Source of the DNA: Gnetum montanum
Lineage: Eukaryota; Streptophyta; Gnetopsida; Gnetales; Gnetaceae
Direction: 5' to 3'
NCBI GenBank assembly: GCA_015680685.1
Contig: MNCI01014708.1
Coordinates: 1,703-65,702 of the forward strand
Length of the DNA: 64,000 nucleotides
In this document: positions 1-9,832 of the stretch, piece by piece
How positions within the stretch are numbered: position 1 is the stretch's first letter
How the letters are laid out: every line of letters starts with the position of its first letter
The notes under the pieces: model-generated
The model's input: the letters and a program-made list of their open reading frames with translations, nothing else
Database searches by the model: none
What the model was told of the DNA's origin: nothing
Position numbers and translations under genes: made by a program

Positions 1-495
1 TCTACTATAATGCCATTGTCTATATGTAAGAAAGTTGGTTTGATTCTTGAAAAATCAAATAAAAAGATTGTTCAAGTGGATAAAAGTAGAGTGAAGATTG
101 TGGGTCAATTGCCAAATGTCCTATTGGAAATTGCTTCTGAACCGCGTGTTAGAAGTAGAGTAACTATTCAAGTGGCAGATATACCAGATTCGCATAGTCT
201 CTTATTGAGTAGAAGTTGGAGCAAGAATTTCTTAGGTTACATATCAACAAATTATTCTCAGATGTGGTTACCTTGGAAAGGAGAACCAAATCAGATATAC
301 ATCTATATCGAACCTTTGATGATTGATAATATTACTTCAAATGGAAAAAGTAAAATGGTTGAAAAAGGAGGTGTTGAAAACAAAATTTGTACACTCCAAG
401 AAAATGAGAATTCATTTGAGAAAGAAGATGAGAAGATTTCTGAAGAAAAAGCTCAAGAAGATCAAGTTGAAAGCTCTAGCAAGCCAAAAAAATAA
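1..495 (+). pseudogene. Ty3/gypsy retropepsin (aspartic protease) fragment
   Basis: An open frame enters from the left window edge and stops at 493-495. It begins just after the place where the catalytic D-S/T-G triad would lie, with MPLSICKKVGL, the usual sequence following that triad in plant gypsy proteases. Further on it has VADIPDSHSLLLSRSWS and a WLPWKGEPNQI segment, both typical of the flap and C-terminal half of gypsy retropepsin domains. The last 60 residues are Lys/Glu-rich and look like a linker towards reverse transcriptase, but no RT follows: the frame ends and unrelated sequence begins. The protease would cut the Gag-Pol polyprotein. The catalytic half is outside the window, so I cannot tell whether it is intact. 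The family is secure; the clade is not resolved. Confidence 0.75.
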
Positions 496-843
496 TAGAG
501 GGATTGCTTATGAGAATGTTAGAGATATGAGGATTCCTACCAAAATAACCCTCATCATTCTCTTCCGATCTCAACAATAGTCCATGAATAAAGGACTTGA
601 TGGTGTACAGTTTGTTTATTTTTTAGGAATGAGGTTTTTATACCACCAAACCTCATGTTTGATGGGAATTTTCCTCCAAAAAGATTTATCTGTTCAGCTA
701 TAAAAATTCAATAAAAGTTTCAGTACAGTTTAGTTTTAAAATGAGGCTTGCATAAATTTCTTTTAGCCTTTTCAAGGGGGCATAAATGTTGGCACATTTT
801 GGCCATTTCATGGAATAGACACATTGTGGGATCAGTTGCGATA
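496..843. other. Noncoding stretch, nothing recognised
   Basis: AT-rich sequence between the retropepsin fragment and the first host-gene fragment. Short frames are present on both strands, but none has recognisable protein features. No terminal repeat or tRNA primer site is visible. Confidence 0.5.
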
Positions 844-1165
844 AACTATTATAGAGGTGAGGATTACAGAAATAGTTACAGTGAAAATTTTTACTGCAGC
901 CCCATTGAAGTGGTTCTTTCAAAAGATGGAACCCTTCCATCTTCTGCCATCTTCTGTGTGGCATTCTCAATGCAAAAGATGTATGGTGTATTTCCACTAG
1001 CTTCTCCTTCAACATGGACGCTGCTCTCTCTCTTCTGACCACATCCTGGCAGCAACTGTGCTTGGACATTCAGCAAGGGGAGCTAAATCCAGAAATCATA
1101 GACCCAAATGTACAAGAAGCTGTGGCCACAAAATTAAAAGCTGACCTAGAATCGACAAACATACA
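844..1165 (+). pseudogene. GH3 acyl-acid amido synthetase fragment
   Basis: Two overlapping frames together resemble the internal part of plant GH3 enzymes, which conjugate amino acids to auxin or jasmonate-type acids using ATP. The first frame (from 844) gives NYYRGEDYRNS and then CSPIEVVLSKDGT, matching the GH3 stretch YYRS...SP.E..L..D. A frameshift near 930-942 moves to the second frame, which reads LLCGILNAKDV and then SWQQLCLDIQQGELNPEI, close to the conserved Q-LCGL and W..LC.DI..G.L.P.I segments. It ends around LKADLEST. This covers roughly 105 residues of a protein usually near 600, with no flanking exons. It directly abuts the sugar-transporter fragment, so it is a captured or rearranged piece and not a gene. 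The family call rests on pattern recognition only. Confidence 0.7.
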
Positions 1166-1177
1166 AATGATACTGAT

Positions 1178-1465
1178 ATGCAAGGATGTTCTCCTATTGT
1201 ACTAATATCTACTACTGTTGTTGCTATGGGACCAATACAATTCGAATTTTGTTGTGGTTACTCATCTCCTACGCAAGCTGGAATGATTAAAGACCTTGCC
1301 TTGACTTTATCTCAGTTCTCACTTTTTGGATCCCTGTTTAATATCGGGGCCATGGGAGGTGCAGTTCTTAGTGGACACATTACTGATTGTCTTGGAAGGA
1401 AGGGGGCTCTTTTAACAGTCGTTATCCCAAATATACTTGGTTGGCTTCTCATTTCTCTTACCAAG
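1178..1465 (+). pseudogene. ERD6-like sugar transporter N-terminal exon fragment
   Basis: A clean open frame (ATG at 1178, open to 1510) encodes the start of a major-facilitator sugar transporter of the ERD6-like/monosaccharide group. Visible are a first membrane span ([17 protein letters not shown]), the family signature GYSSPTQAG, then [10 protein letters not shown], the helix [11 protein letters not shown] and the loop motif DCLGRKGA (D-x-x-GR[R/K]-G). A further hydrophobic span ends at SLTK. Proteins of this family have 12 spans and about 480 residues; only about two to three spans are here. Similarity stops at 1465, next to a possible GC-type splice donor (AAG|GCAAGG at 1466). No later exon is seen within the window. 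It is unusually free of stops compared with neighbouring sequence. Confidence 0.8.
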
Positions 1466-1526
1466 GCAAGGCTTGCTTCCCTGTATTCTACATTTCATTT
1501 AGTTCTTTAAAGTTTCTGAGGGAAAA

Positions 1527-1829
1527 GTGGGCAAAAATACAAATAATTTGAAATGTCTACTACTCCAAAACCTCCATGGTCGCATCGTCACTGCTGAGCC
1601 AGCTAAGACTCAGGGCGCAGGTAATGATTGCTCCCATGGTGTTATTTCTAGTTTTGGTGGTGCGGTACTATATGCAGGGACTGATGCTGGATGTTCTTGT
1701 GTTGGGCCTGTGTTTGCGTCTGTTCCGCCATGGCTGGCTCATGCGGCCAGCGGTGTGGCGCTCAAATTCTTGGCCTTCCTGGGCAACCATGATAAATGCC
1801 ATATCCTCGGAGGCCTCATAACACTAAAG
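1527..1829 (+). other. GC-rich unrecognised open frames
   Basis: Two overlapping frames (1527-1832 and 1576-1821) lie in a stretch that is clearly richer in G+C than the rest of the window. The 1576 frame contains a long hydrophobic run (MIAPMVLFLVLVV then LDVLVLGL) that could be a signal peptide or membrane span. I do not recognise either product. The position immediately before the QRT3-like fragment makes an upstream exon of that gene possible, but this is inference. Confidence 0.3.
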
Positions 1830-2480
1830 TGATCATGACAGCCATTAATGGCGCTGTGATCTTGCCAAACAGTATCTTCTATCGGGCATACGTGATCTTG
1901 GAGGAGCGCAGATTCATCTAGAGTGCAAAAACTACCGTATTGATTCTCCTCTGTGCATTCCCAGCAATGTCAGCAACTTTTTGATCCATGGCGGCACGTT
2001 GTAGGTGTCGGGGACATTTTCAAAGAATAGGTATCTGATCAAACTACGGTCAGGTAGTAGTGAACAACTGACAGTCCAAAATTCCACATGGACACAGCCC
2101 AGGCTGCTGCCAAGATTCCATTGCACGTCGCTGTCGGGACACAAGCTTAAGGACCCCAAGGACGTGGCGTCTTGTACATGCACTGTCTTCCACATGTATG
2201 ACTTGAGCCATAAATGAGCGGTGGCGGTTAGGAGAGAAGCCTCCAAAACGGCACCGTGATGACTCCTCTAGCCGTCGGCATGGGTGCCACCTACCAGTTG
2301 ACGCTCCACGAGATGGAATTCAATTGTCGCCATGTCATTTACCTGCATCACACCAGTAAAAGTATAATGGCCAAAATTGCAGCAACGAATGTGAATTTGG
2401 AGGGCTTCAAATGGCTCAGTACATCAATCTCTTTGGCAACCGACTCTCTGGAAATATTGGAGAATATATGCAAAACTGGT
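1830..2480 (+). pseudogene. QRT3-like polygalacturonase (pectin-lyase fold) fragment
   Basis: Broken frames resemble plant QUARTET3-type proteins, right-handed beta-helix enzymes proposed to degrade pectin. The best stretch, near 1884-2040, reads GIRDLGGAQIHLE, then SNFLIHGGTL and NRYLIKL, matching the family pattern DLGG..IHLE, N..IHGGTLRAS and YLI.L. A later frame (2256 onward) gives TYQLTLHEMEFNC followed by IYLHHTSKSI, which fits the next strand region (ITL.D...DCN..G). Stops and at least two frameshifts interrupt it, and 2090-2250 between the two parts does not align by eye. Higher G+C marks it off from the surrounding retroelements. The assignment to this family is moderately secure; other pectin-lyase-fold proteins are possible. 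Confidence 0.5.
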
Positions 2481-3306
2481 TGGACGCAAGGCAAGTTAAT
2501 TTATCTTTCAATAATTTCATGGCATATCCCAGGGATGGTTCCTAGGCTGCTCCTGGTTATTTTTTTAAAATTTACCAAAAGAAAAACGATTTCTGCGAGA
2601 GCAGGCATGAAACAATACAGCCAATGGTGACAGCGACACATCCGCGCATCCAATTCAGGAGCATGAACAAAATTGCATCAAATTCACAATGGCAAGCAAG
2701 AAATTCAGATTCAAGACATCGGCATGAGACGGACTACAGAAAATAAGAAGAGGTCAGGGTCGGTGTTGTACGTTAACTCTAGCAGCATGGCTGTGTCCAA
2801 TAAACCACGATTGCAGGAGTCAACACTGAGAATGGGTTAGAACATGTGTTCATTTTTACGGATTTTGTGCAAAAGGAAAGAAGGAAAGAAACGAACCAGT
2901 AGTTGAAGAACGACTGACTAGCTGATTACTCCCACGATTCTTGCAACTATTACTTATTATCCGTGCAGAAATTTACTAGTACATGGGTTCAAAAAATAAA
3001 AAAATAAAAAAATAAATAATAATAAGGTGCAGGGAAGTGCAAATGAAGATGATTTATTTTGTAAAGATCAGCCTTATTGACTCCAAAGACCGTACAACCG
3101 CCTTCACCCACATTTACACTAAGGTATATGCTAAATTATCTTCTTATTACCACATGTTTATGAAATTACTAGAGTATCGGTGGTTAATGATATTCAACAA
3201 TTGGAAACTTAAAAAAAATAATAACAACAATTGAATGAAGCTCCTATAGTATGAAGACCTTGGCTTTAATTTTTAATTGAGATTTATGAAAGAAATATTT
3301 GTAAAA
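2481..3306. other. Noncoding stretch with an A-rich run
   Basis: No coding frame with recognisable features. An A-rich run (about 2993-3022) and another near 3210-3230 are the only notable compositional features. Nothing suggests an RNA gene. Confidence 0.5.
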
Positions 3307-3364
3307 TGTGTAAAGTCACATTCCAATATTAGCATGATTTTCTCCTAATTTCCCAACTTCCTAG

Positions 3365-3468
3365 CTTTTTGGGCAAGTAAGATTTCCTAACTTGTTGGGC
3401 AAGTAAGATTTCCTAGCTTGTTGGGCAAGTAAGATCTCCTAACTTGTTGGGCAAGTTATAACTTCCTT
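3365..3468 (+). repeat. 26-bp tandem repeat, four copies
   Basis: Units beginning CTTGTTGGGCAAGTAAGA start at 3365, 3391, 3417 and 3443, an exact 26-bp step. The first unit has CTTTTT and the last diverges after GGGCAAGT. They lie just upstream of the TATA-like box, the usual place of U3 enhancer repeats in LTRs. Confidence 0.9.
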
Positions 3469-3523
3469 ACTTGGGAGAGAAGTTAGCTAAGATATTTTAG
3501 AATCTAACTACCTTTTGAAACAT

Positions 3524-3534
3524 ATAAAAAGGCT
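3524..3534 (+). promoter_or_regulatory. TATA-like box of the LTR-like block
   Basis: The string ATATAAAAAGG lies about 55 bases after the tandem repeat and is followed by purine-rich and then mixed sequence, as in LTR promoters. No experimental support. Confidence 0.45.
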
Positions 3535-4453
3535 TCAAGGGTTAGAAAAGAAAAAAGAGAAGGGGGGACTACTAGCTCTCACTTGGAGACACACTTTGGG
3601 TCTTGGAAGAGCATTTGTAAAGAAGACATTGTGAAAGATTGCTTGTAAGATGACTTGCTAAAGACAACATTTTAGCCTCTTTGTCATAGTCCTGTGAGTT
3701 ATGTTTATTTTTTATTTTTTTTAAATTGTTTAGCTAGTGGTTTAGATAGTATCATGCTTGGCAAGTAATTTTGGAATTTTTAGATTACTCTTATTGTTTC
3801 TTGTTGCATAATTGAAGATTTCTATTTAAATTTTTCCATAGAAGCGCTTGTGTTTGAAAGCCTTAAGAGCATTTTAGTAGTGAATTTGACTATTGTGCAA
3901 TGTATAAGAACTGCTATTGGGATTGTTGTAAGAGAGCCTCTACTTGTAGTCAAGTCGTTGAACGATTCAATAGTCAAGAGGATTCAAAAAATCTTTGGTA
4001 TTTTGATGGGACTAGAATAGCTTTCTTTTATCTTTAAAGTGAATCTTCGTGGTATTTCAATAAGAAATTGTCAAGTCTTTTGAAGGTTCTCTTGAATGCA
4101 ATTGTTGACATCCATTATCTAGCCAAAATGGAGTCTCATACGTGATAGTTTACATAACAATTTTTTGGTAGCATAGTAGGATTGTCTTGAAGAAATTTCT
4201 TATTTGAGCCTTGGAAGTTTGAACAATTCGTAGTTATTGAATTTGGGATAGCTTTATTATGAAGTGTTTATTCATATCATTTTACCTTGTTTAAACATTT
4301 GAGGTCTTAACACAAATCTACTTTCTTGTTCTCTTCTTTCTATTTCCATCGAATCTTGCTCTATTTCTAGTTTTCTTGTGGAATTATCTCTTTCTCTAGG
4401 GAAAATTAGAAGTAGATTCACGAAGTTGTGCTCAAATGTTTTTACAAAATTTT

Positions 4454-4763
4454 ATTTGTTACAAGTAGGTATTATAAGGACCACGTAGACTAAGCAATTG
4501 AGCAAAATAAGAACTCTCAATAACTCACAATACCTGGCAAAGTTGGCTGAATCTCTTTAAGATAAGTCATTTGTAGTTTTACACACAATGCAATCGTTTT
4601 ATTTTTCACAACCGCACGCCGCAACAGCACACACACACATACTCACATTAACTACTGAGTCTATTTGGAGGTATCTGAGCCTTGGTGTTGCTAGAGGACC
4701 AGCAAGCACCTAAATCTTATTCGAGGACACCCATTGGCGGTCGCGTCCCAAACGGTCACCAAC
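4454..4763. other. Spacer between LTR-like block and copia LTR remnant
   Basis: Contains a possible decayed primer site at its start and a short CA-dinucleotide run near 4628-4640. It does not match the copia 3' LTR, so the left part of that element's 5' LTR has been replaced or lost here. No coding frame is recognised. Confidence 0.4.
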
Positions 4764-5081
4764 ACAAAACACTTCAAAGTGGAAGTCAATTTTGTAAAGG
4801 TTGTGGGATCCTCTAGATCAAATTTTGAGCTTGTTAGTACATTGCAGGATTGAGTGGTTTTGCAACGATGAAACACTCTAGAGCGGAGCTGAAAGCTTGT
4901 ACAAGGAGCCCTTTAAACCACATATTTTGAAGAAACAAAGTTCGGAGGTGTGCAAGGATTCTACTCTCAATGTGTGGATGTACCCAAGTTGGAAACCACA
5001 TAAAATTTGGTGTGTTTTTGTGGCTAGTGCATTTTTAATTAGGAAACTTATTCAACCACCCTTCTAAGTTCGCAATCCACA
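4764..5081 (+). repeat. Truncated 5' LTR of the copia element
   Basis: This segment aligns with 16672-16945 of the 3' LTR. Shared strings include AATTTTGTAAAGGTTGTGGG, the GATTGAGTGGTTTTG stretch, the GCTTGTACAAGGA stretch and AACCACATAAAATTT. It ends in CCACA just before a primer site. The 3' LTR is much longer, so about two thirds of this LTR is missing on its left side. Confidence 0.75.
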
Positions 5082-5083
5082 AG

Positions 5084-5097
5084 TGGTATCAAAGTCC
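5084..5097 (+). other. Copia primer-binding site (tRNA-iMet type)
   Basis: TGGTATCAAAGTCC begins two bases after the LTR. It matches the common plant TGGTATCAGAGC primer site with one G-to-A change in the core, placing the start of the internal region here. Confidence 0.7.
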
Positions 5098-5870
5098 AAT
5101 AATCTTATGTGGATAACTCAACACAAACATAAAAAGGGCAACTAATATCATATCACAAGTTGTTGTCAAATTCAATTGGACAAATAGACTAATATGCTTC
5201 ATCAAATTGTTCTTCAAGAGTTGAATTCAATTCCTCTATGACATTAGTAAAGATAAACTTTTTATTTCCTCTTCTACATTCAGATGGATATTTAATGGAA
5301 GAGGCCATATGGCCTCCTAAAGGAGATTGTAATTGCAAGTCTGGTAACATCTATAATAATTTGGATAAGAAAAGAATTTGAAAGGATCATAGATGTTATC
5401 ATAAAGAAGATGAAAACTCCTTTGAAGAAAGGTATGGATTGCTTTGCAATGAAATTATTTCCTTTCAAAATCTATGCTTTGAAATGAAAGAAATCTTACA
5501 TGAAAAGGGGACAAAGATTGTGACTCTTAATGCTGAATGTTTCTATCTTAAGAAAGAAAACTTACACCTCATGGCTAAGATTCAAAGACTAACCAATGTT
5601 ATCAAGCAAACTAATAAGAAATTTTTAGAAGAAAAGCTCAAAGACCAAGAGCAAAAGGATGTACACATCAAGGCTTCCTCAGGCTACTCAAAAGAAAGTC
5701 CTTTTAAGTCTAGTAATATAACAAGATTTAAGACTTTAAATTATTTTTATTGTGGAAAATTGTACATGTTCAAGCTTGTTGCTATCTATGGATGAAACAT
5801 TACACTTGGTCTTTTCAAAAATATCCTAGAAAAGGTGCCTTGTAGGGAAAGAAAGTTTGGAAGCAAATAG
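5098..5870 (+). pseudogene. Copia gag remnant
   Basis: Broken frames between the primer site and the protease. The best open part (5439-5795) is Lys/Glu-rich, with a likely coiled-coil helix around ERKEN-like heptads (LKKENLHLMAKIQRL), and ends near a zinc-knuckle remnant (NYFYCGKLY). The second and later ligands of the CCHC knuckle are disrupted by a frameshift. Gag would form the capsid and bind RNA. Length and order fit a Ty1/copia element. Confidence 0.6.
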
Positions 5871-5879
5871 ACAAAATTT

Positions 5880-6200
5880 AAACAAAATATGATGGCTGAA
5901 GTTACTCTCTATACCATTAAAACAAGCACATGGTATATCAATAGTAGCTATTCAGGACATATGATGGGAGATAAATCCCAATTCATACACTTTTCAAAAC
6001 AAAATTGTGGAACCGTCACATTTGGAGATGACATGAAAGCTCCTCTAATAGGTATTGGTACCAAAGGAGGAAAAGGTAAGGGTCAACCTATTGTAAATAA
6101 AGTTTTCTTTGTTAAGGGCTAAAGTATAATCTTCTTAGTGTTAGTCAACTTTGTGATTCAAATTTTGATGTTACTTTTTCAAAATAAACTTGTAGACTAA
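5880..6200 (+). pseudogene. Copia aspartic protease remnant
   Basis: The frame beginning near 5889 contains TWYINSSYSGHMMGDKSQF, the copia protease signature W-Y-[LI]-D-S-G-C-S-x-H-M-T-G with the catalytic Asp replaced by Asn and Gly by Ser. It continues with VTFGDDMK and IIG-like glycine-rich flap sequence. The active-site change alone would inactivate it. It lies between Gag and integrase, as expected for copia. Confidence 0.75.
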
Positions 6201-6309
6201 AAGATTTAACCTTTGGAAATATTGTTATAGAAAGAACTAGAAAGGAAAATGTTTACACCACTGTATTTGAAAACAATCCAAACCTTGAATCCAAGTGCTT
6301 GATCAATAA

Positions 6310-7085
6310 TACAGATGACACTTGTATGTGGCATAGAAAATTGGGCCACCTAAATAAAGAAATTCTTTAGATACTAGTGACAAAGTAAATGGTTCGTGAA
6401 TTGCCTAAACTCAAAGATTTCAATTTCAACACCTATGATGTATGCCAAAAAGGAAAGAAAACAAGGGTAAGATTTGATAAGAAAAATTGCAACTCTACCT
6501 CTTGTCCATTAGACTTATGGATCTGGTTGGTCCTTCTCAAATGATTAGTTTGGGAAAGAAAAGGTATTTTCTAACCATTGTTGATGACTATTATCATTTT
6601 ACTTGGGTTGCCTTTTTATATGACAAGGATGAAGTATATTTCCTAAGAATTTATAATTAGATATAGAAAGAAAAATCCTATGGTGTTACAGTCATCAAGA
6701 GTGACAATCAAGGTAAATTCAAGAACACTAAATTTCAACATTATTGTCAAATGAATAACATTCTTCATCAATTCTCTACTACAAGGACTCAACAAAATGG
6801 TGTAGCCAAATGGAAGAACATGATATTAAATAAAATAGGGAGAACTATATTGAATGAAAAAAATATTCCTTACCATTTTTGAATGGAAGCAATTAATACT
6901 ACATGCTATGTCTCCAACAGAGTACTGGTAAGAAGATTCACCACTAAAACTCCCTATGAATTATGGATTGGTAGAAAACCTTTGATTGGTTATTTTCATG
7001 TTTTTGGTTTTAAATGCTATATTCTTAATGATAGATATGTCTTAAGAAAATTTGATCCTAAACTGATGAAGGAATTTTCTTAGGT
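6310..7085 (+). pseudogene. Copia integrase remnant
   Basis: Starts with the integrase zinc-domain stretch containing KLGHLNKEIL and VCQKGKKTR. The catalytic core follows in shifted frames, with LTIVDDY around the second catalytic Asp and a degraded TTRTQQNGVAKWKN where copia elements have TPQQNGVAERKN with the catalytic Glu; here that Glu is Lys. The frame at 6883-7083 continues with TKTPYELWIGRKP, the conserved segment after the core. The integrase is before RT, which defines Ty1/copia. Multiple stops make it non-functional. Confidence 0.85.
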
Positions 7086-7429
7086 TACTCTTTCGTTAGT
7101 AGAGCACATTGAGTCTTCAACAAAAGAACTAATGTTGTAGAAGAAACTATAAATGTTAAAATTCATGATAGTAACATTACTTCTCCATAACCTGATGATA
7201 AAGTAGTTCCCAATTAAAATTATCAAGTACCTTCCAAGTTCAAATTGATAAAAAATTCAAAAGTATATAGTGAACATGAAGGAGAGCATGAGGATAAACA
7301 TGAGGAGATATCACCAATTCTACCTAAAATGCCTAGACTTAGTAGATCACACTCTCTCAATGATGTAATTGGAAAACTACAAGATGGAATTCATACTAGG
7401 AACCAAACTAAGGAAATATGTGCCTATGT

Positions 7430-8400
7430 TGCATATTTTTCACAACTAGAATCCAAAAATTTCAAAGTAAAAAGAGAAGCAGGGTGGATTTCTGCTATGA
7501 AAGATGAACTAAATCAATTCACTAGGAATTATGTATGGGAATTGACACCTAAACCAAATCATAAATTGATTATTGGCAAAAAATTGGTTTTTAGGAATAA
7601 AATAGATGAAAATGGGAATATCATTTAAAAAAAGCTATATTAGTCACAAAAGGATATAATTAGCAAGAAGGAATTGATTTTGATAAGACTTTTGCTGCTA
7701 TTGAAAGACTTGAATCTATTAGACTTCTTTTGATATATGCAAACATTGAGAACATCAAGCTATATCAAATGGATGTGAAAAGTGCCTTTCTAAATGAGAC
7801 CATTCAAGAAGAGGTATATGTTGATCAACCCAAAGGATATGTAGATCCCATCAATCCTGATCATGCTTTTAGGCTCAAGAAGGCTCTCTATGGGCTTAAA
7901 CAAGCTCCTAGAGCTTGGTATAAAAGACTTTCCCAACACCTTACATCCAATGGCTTCGAAAGAGGTAGGGATCATGTCACTTTATTTCTTAGGAGAGAAG
8001 GTAATGATTTACTTATTGTTCAAATTTATGTTGATGATATTATTTTTGATGCTACTAATAAAATTTTATGTAAGAAGTTTTCAGATCTTATGCAATCAGA
8101 ATTTGAACTGAGCATAATGGGAGAACTCAACAATTTTCTTAGATTTTGAATTTATTAGAGAAAAATGGGAATTTTATTAGTCAAACTAAGTATATTAAAA
8201 ATCTACTACTCAAATTCAACTTGGAAAAAGTAAAGATAAAAAATACTCCTATGGCAGCAAACTTCAAGCTTACTAAAGAGGATCAAGAAAAACCTGTTGA
8301 TCTCAAGCTCTATAAAGGTATGATAGATAGCCTACTTTATTTAACTACCAGTAGGCCAAATATAACATTAAGTGTAGGTATTTGTGTTTGATATCAAGGA
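7430..8400 (+). pseudogene. Copia reverse transcriptase remnant
   Basis: The longest copia coding remnant. Visible motifs are the W-x-x-AM-x-E-L start (GWISAMKDEL), YVWELTPKP, a TKGYNQ-like region with a stop, then QMDVKSAFLN, EEVYVDQPKGY, KKALYGLKQAPRAWY and the catalytic box IYVDDIIF. The last part contains SLLYLTTSRP from the connection to RNase H. The three catalytic Asp residues (in MDVKSAF and YVDD) are present. A stop at about 7626, a stop near 7663 and another at 8147 break the frame. Confidence 0.9.
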
Positions 8401-8469
8401 AATTTAAAAGAATCTCATCTAAATGTATTTTTCATTATCTAAAAGGTACTACTAATTGGGGACTTTGGT

Positions 8470-8912
8470 ATCTAAAGGATTTCCCACTTGATCTTGCTGG
8501 ATATTTTTTATAAAGATGGGGCAGGTTGTTCAGATGATCATCAAAGCACAAATGGAAATCACTTTTTCCTAAGAAAAATTCTTGTCTCTTGGGCAACCAA
8601 AAAGCAAACATCCATAGCACTCTCTATGGTCAAACTAAGTACATTTCCACTAGAAGTTGTTGTACAGAAATATTGTGGATGAAAGAGACGTTTAAAGATT
8701 TAGGGATCAAAATCCAATCTACACCAATCTATTGTGATAACAGTAGTGTCAGCAATATGACAAAGAATCCTATTTAACATTCTCATACAAAACACATCAA
8801 AATTCATCATCATTTTATACAAGAACACAATCAACTTGGACATGTAATGCTAGAATTCATTGGAATAGAAAATCAACTTGCAAATGCTTTCACCAAGCCT
8901 CTTGATGAATGA
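8470..8912 (+). pseudogene. Copia RNase H remnant
   Basis: Frames 8488-8682 and 8589-8777 overlap and carry SWATKKQTSIALS, the copia RNase H segment with S.KQ..V..SS, then IYCDNSSVSNMTKNP and HTKHIKIHHHFI, followed by ENQLANAFTKPL, the typical end of copia Pol. A frameshift near 8640-8660 and a stop at about 8775 break it. It removes RNA from the RNA-DNA hybrid in an active element. Confidence 0.85.
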
Positions 8913-9115
8913 TGACTCACTGCTCTTTGTAAAGACATGGGAATAGGACCTTGTCCTATCAAGTAAGCCTTTGACTTAATTTTTAATAAAACATAGATAC
9001 TCTTAAATCTAAAAACATGAAAAAATACAAATATTTTTTCCTTTACATATATTTAGGGGGGATTTTTCTAGAACTTTTTGGTTATGTCCAAAAACTAGGA
9101 GAGATTAACTATTTT
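8913..9115. other. Copia 3' untranslated region, left part
   Basis: AT-rich tail after the end of Pol with no coding features. It is interrupted at 9116 by the chromovirus and continues at 15921. Confidence 0.6.
9111..9115 (+). repeat. Target-site duplication ATTTT (left)
   Basis: ATTTT directly precedes the 5' LTR and recurs directly after the 3' LTR at 15921-15925. Confidence 0.9.
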
Positions 9116-9679
9116 TGTGAGAGAGGTAGAAAGGTTGATGGTGGCCTGCTACCTCCCCCATGGTTTGGGGGTTATGGGGGCACAAGGGATCCTCCGCTCC
9201 TTGTGTCTTCAAAACCATACTGGCGTGGTAGTTCCATGCATTAGTAAGAGGAGGCTACGACCTACCTCATTACCCCACTTGGTAGGACCTTGCCTGGGAG
9301 GGTTGCATAGTTCAACTCTATGTTGGGGTCTTTTTATCGGGTGTGTCATGGGATGTGCTATGGGATGTTGCGTGCACTCTTTGGAGCACGACACCAACTA
9401 CCAACATGCGGTGATGAATCTGGAGTGTTTAGCTGGTAGTCCCTGTGGTGTCCACATGAGTGGAGCAAGGGAGCGCTATCTAGCTTGTTAGTATTTTATG
9501 ATTATTGAATTTGAAACACCGCTCAGGAGACATGCTAATGCTAACACATTGTTTGTTGGCATGTGTTTCAAGACTGTTGATTGCTAAGGCGTATTCCTCT
9601 TGAGTTTCATCCTGATTCAAAATCTACTGGGGTAACTCCACGGGTGCCAAACAACATTCCTAGGGACAACGTTGTTATA
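9116..9679 (+). repeat. 5' LTR of the chromovirus
   Basis: Begins TGTGAGAGAGGTAG and ends GTTGTTATA, 564 bp. The terminal CA is mutated to TA. It aligns without gaps to the 3' LTR. No clear TATA box was recognised. Confidence 0.92.
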
Positions 9680-9681
9680 GG

Positions 9682-9694
9682 TGGTATCAGAGCC
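9682..9694 (+). other. Primer-binding site for initiator tRNA-Met
   Basis: TGGTATCAGAGCC, the standard plant LTR-retrotransposon primer site, two bases after the LTR. Confidence 0.92.
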
Positions 9695-9832
9695 TCACAG
9701 TTTGATTTACTAGTAAAACTTTCTCGATAAAGGTTGGAGAGGGTTTATGGTTTGTGAGGTTTCCCTTTTCAACTCCTGCAAGCCACTCTTCTTTTGAGGG
9801 TGGCCTTGTGCTAAAGCTCTCCCTTGAGCAAC

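Larger units (their letters stand above)
3307..4453 (+). repeat. LTR-like block with promoter, probable copia LTR
   Basis: The segment opens with TGTGTAAAG and closes with TGTTACA. It holds a tandem repeat in its first part, a TATA-like box (TATAAAAAGG near 3525), and a long downstream part like an R-U5 region. Just after the end lies GGTATTATAAGGACC (about 4458), which resembles a decayed initiator-methionine primer site. No matching second LTR and no target-site duplication were found, so it could be a truncated element start or an LTR with uncertain ends. Confidence 0.4.

Noticed and set aside
698-1076. Minus-strand frames overlapping the GH3 fragment
   Set aside because: They are shadows of the plus-strand GH3 coding sequence and have no domain features.
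7790-7975. Minus-strand frame in the copia RT
   Set aside because: Complement of strongly conserved RT motifs, with no independent features.
9017-9491. Open frames in the chromovirus 5' LTR
   Set aside because: The 3' LTR has the equivalent frame (15376-15732), but this follows from LTR similarity; LTR sequence is noncoding and the frames have no domain.
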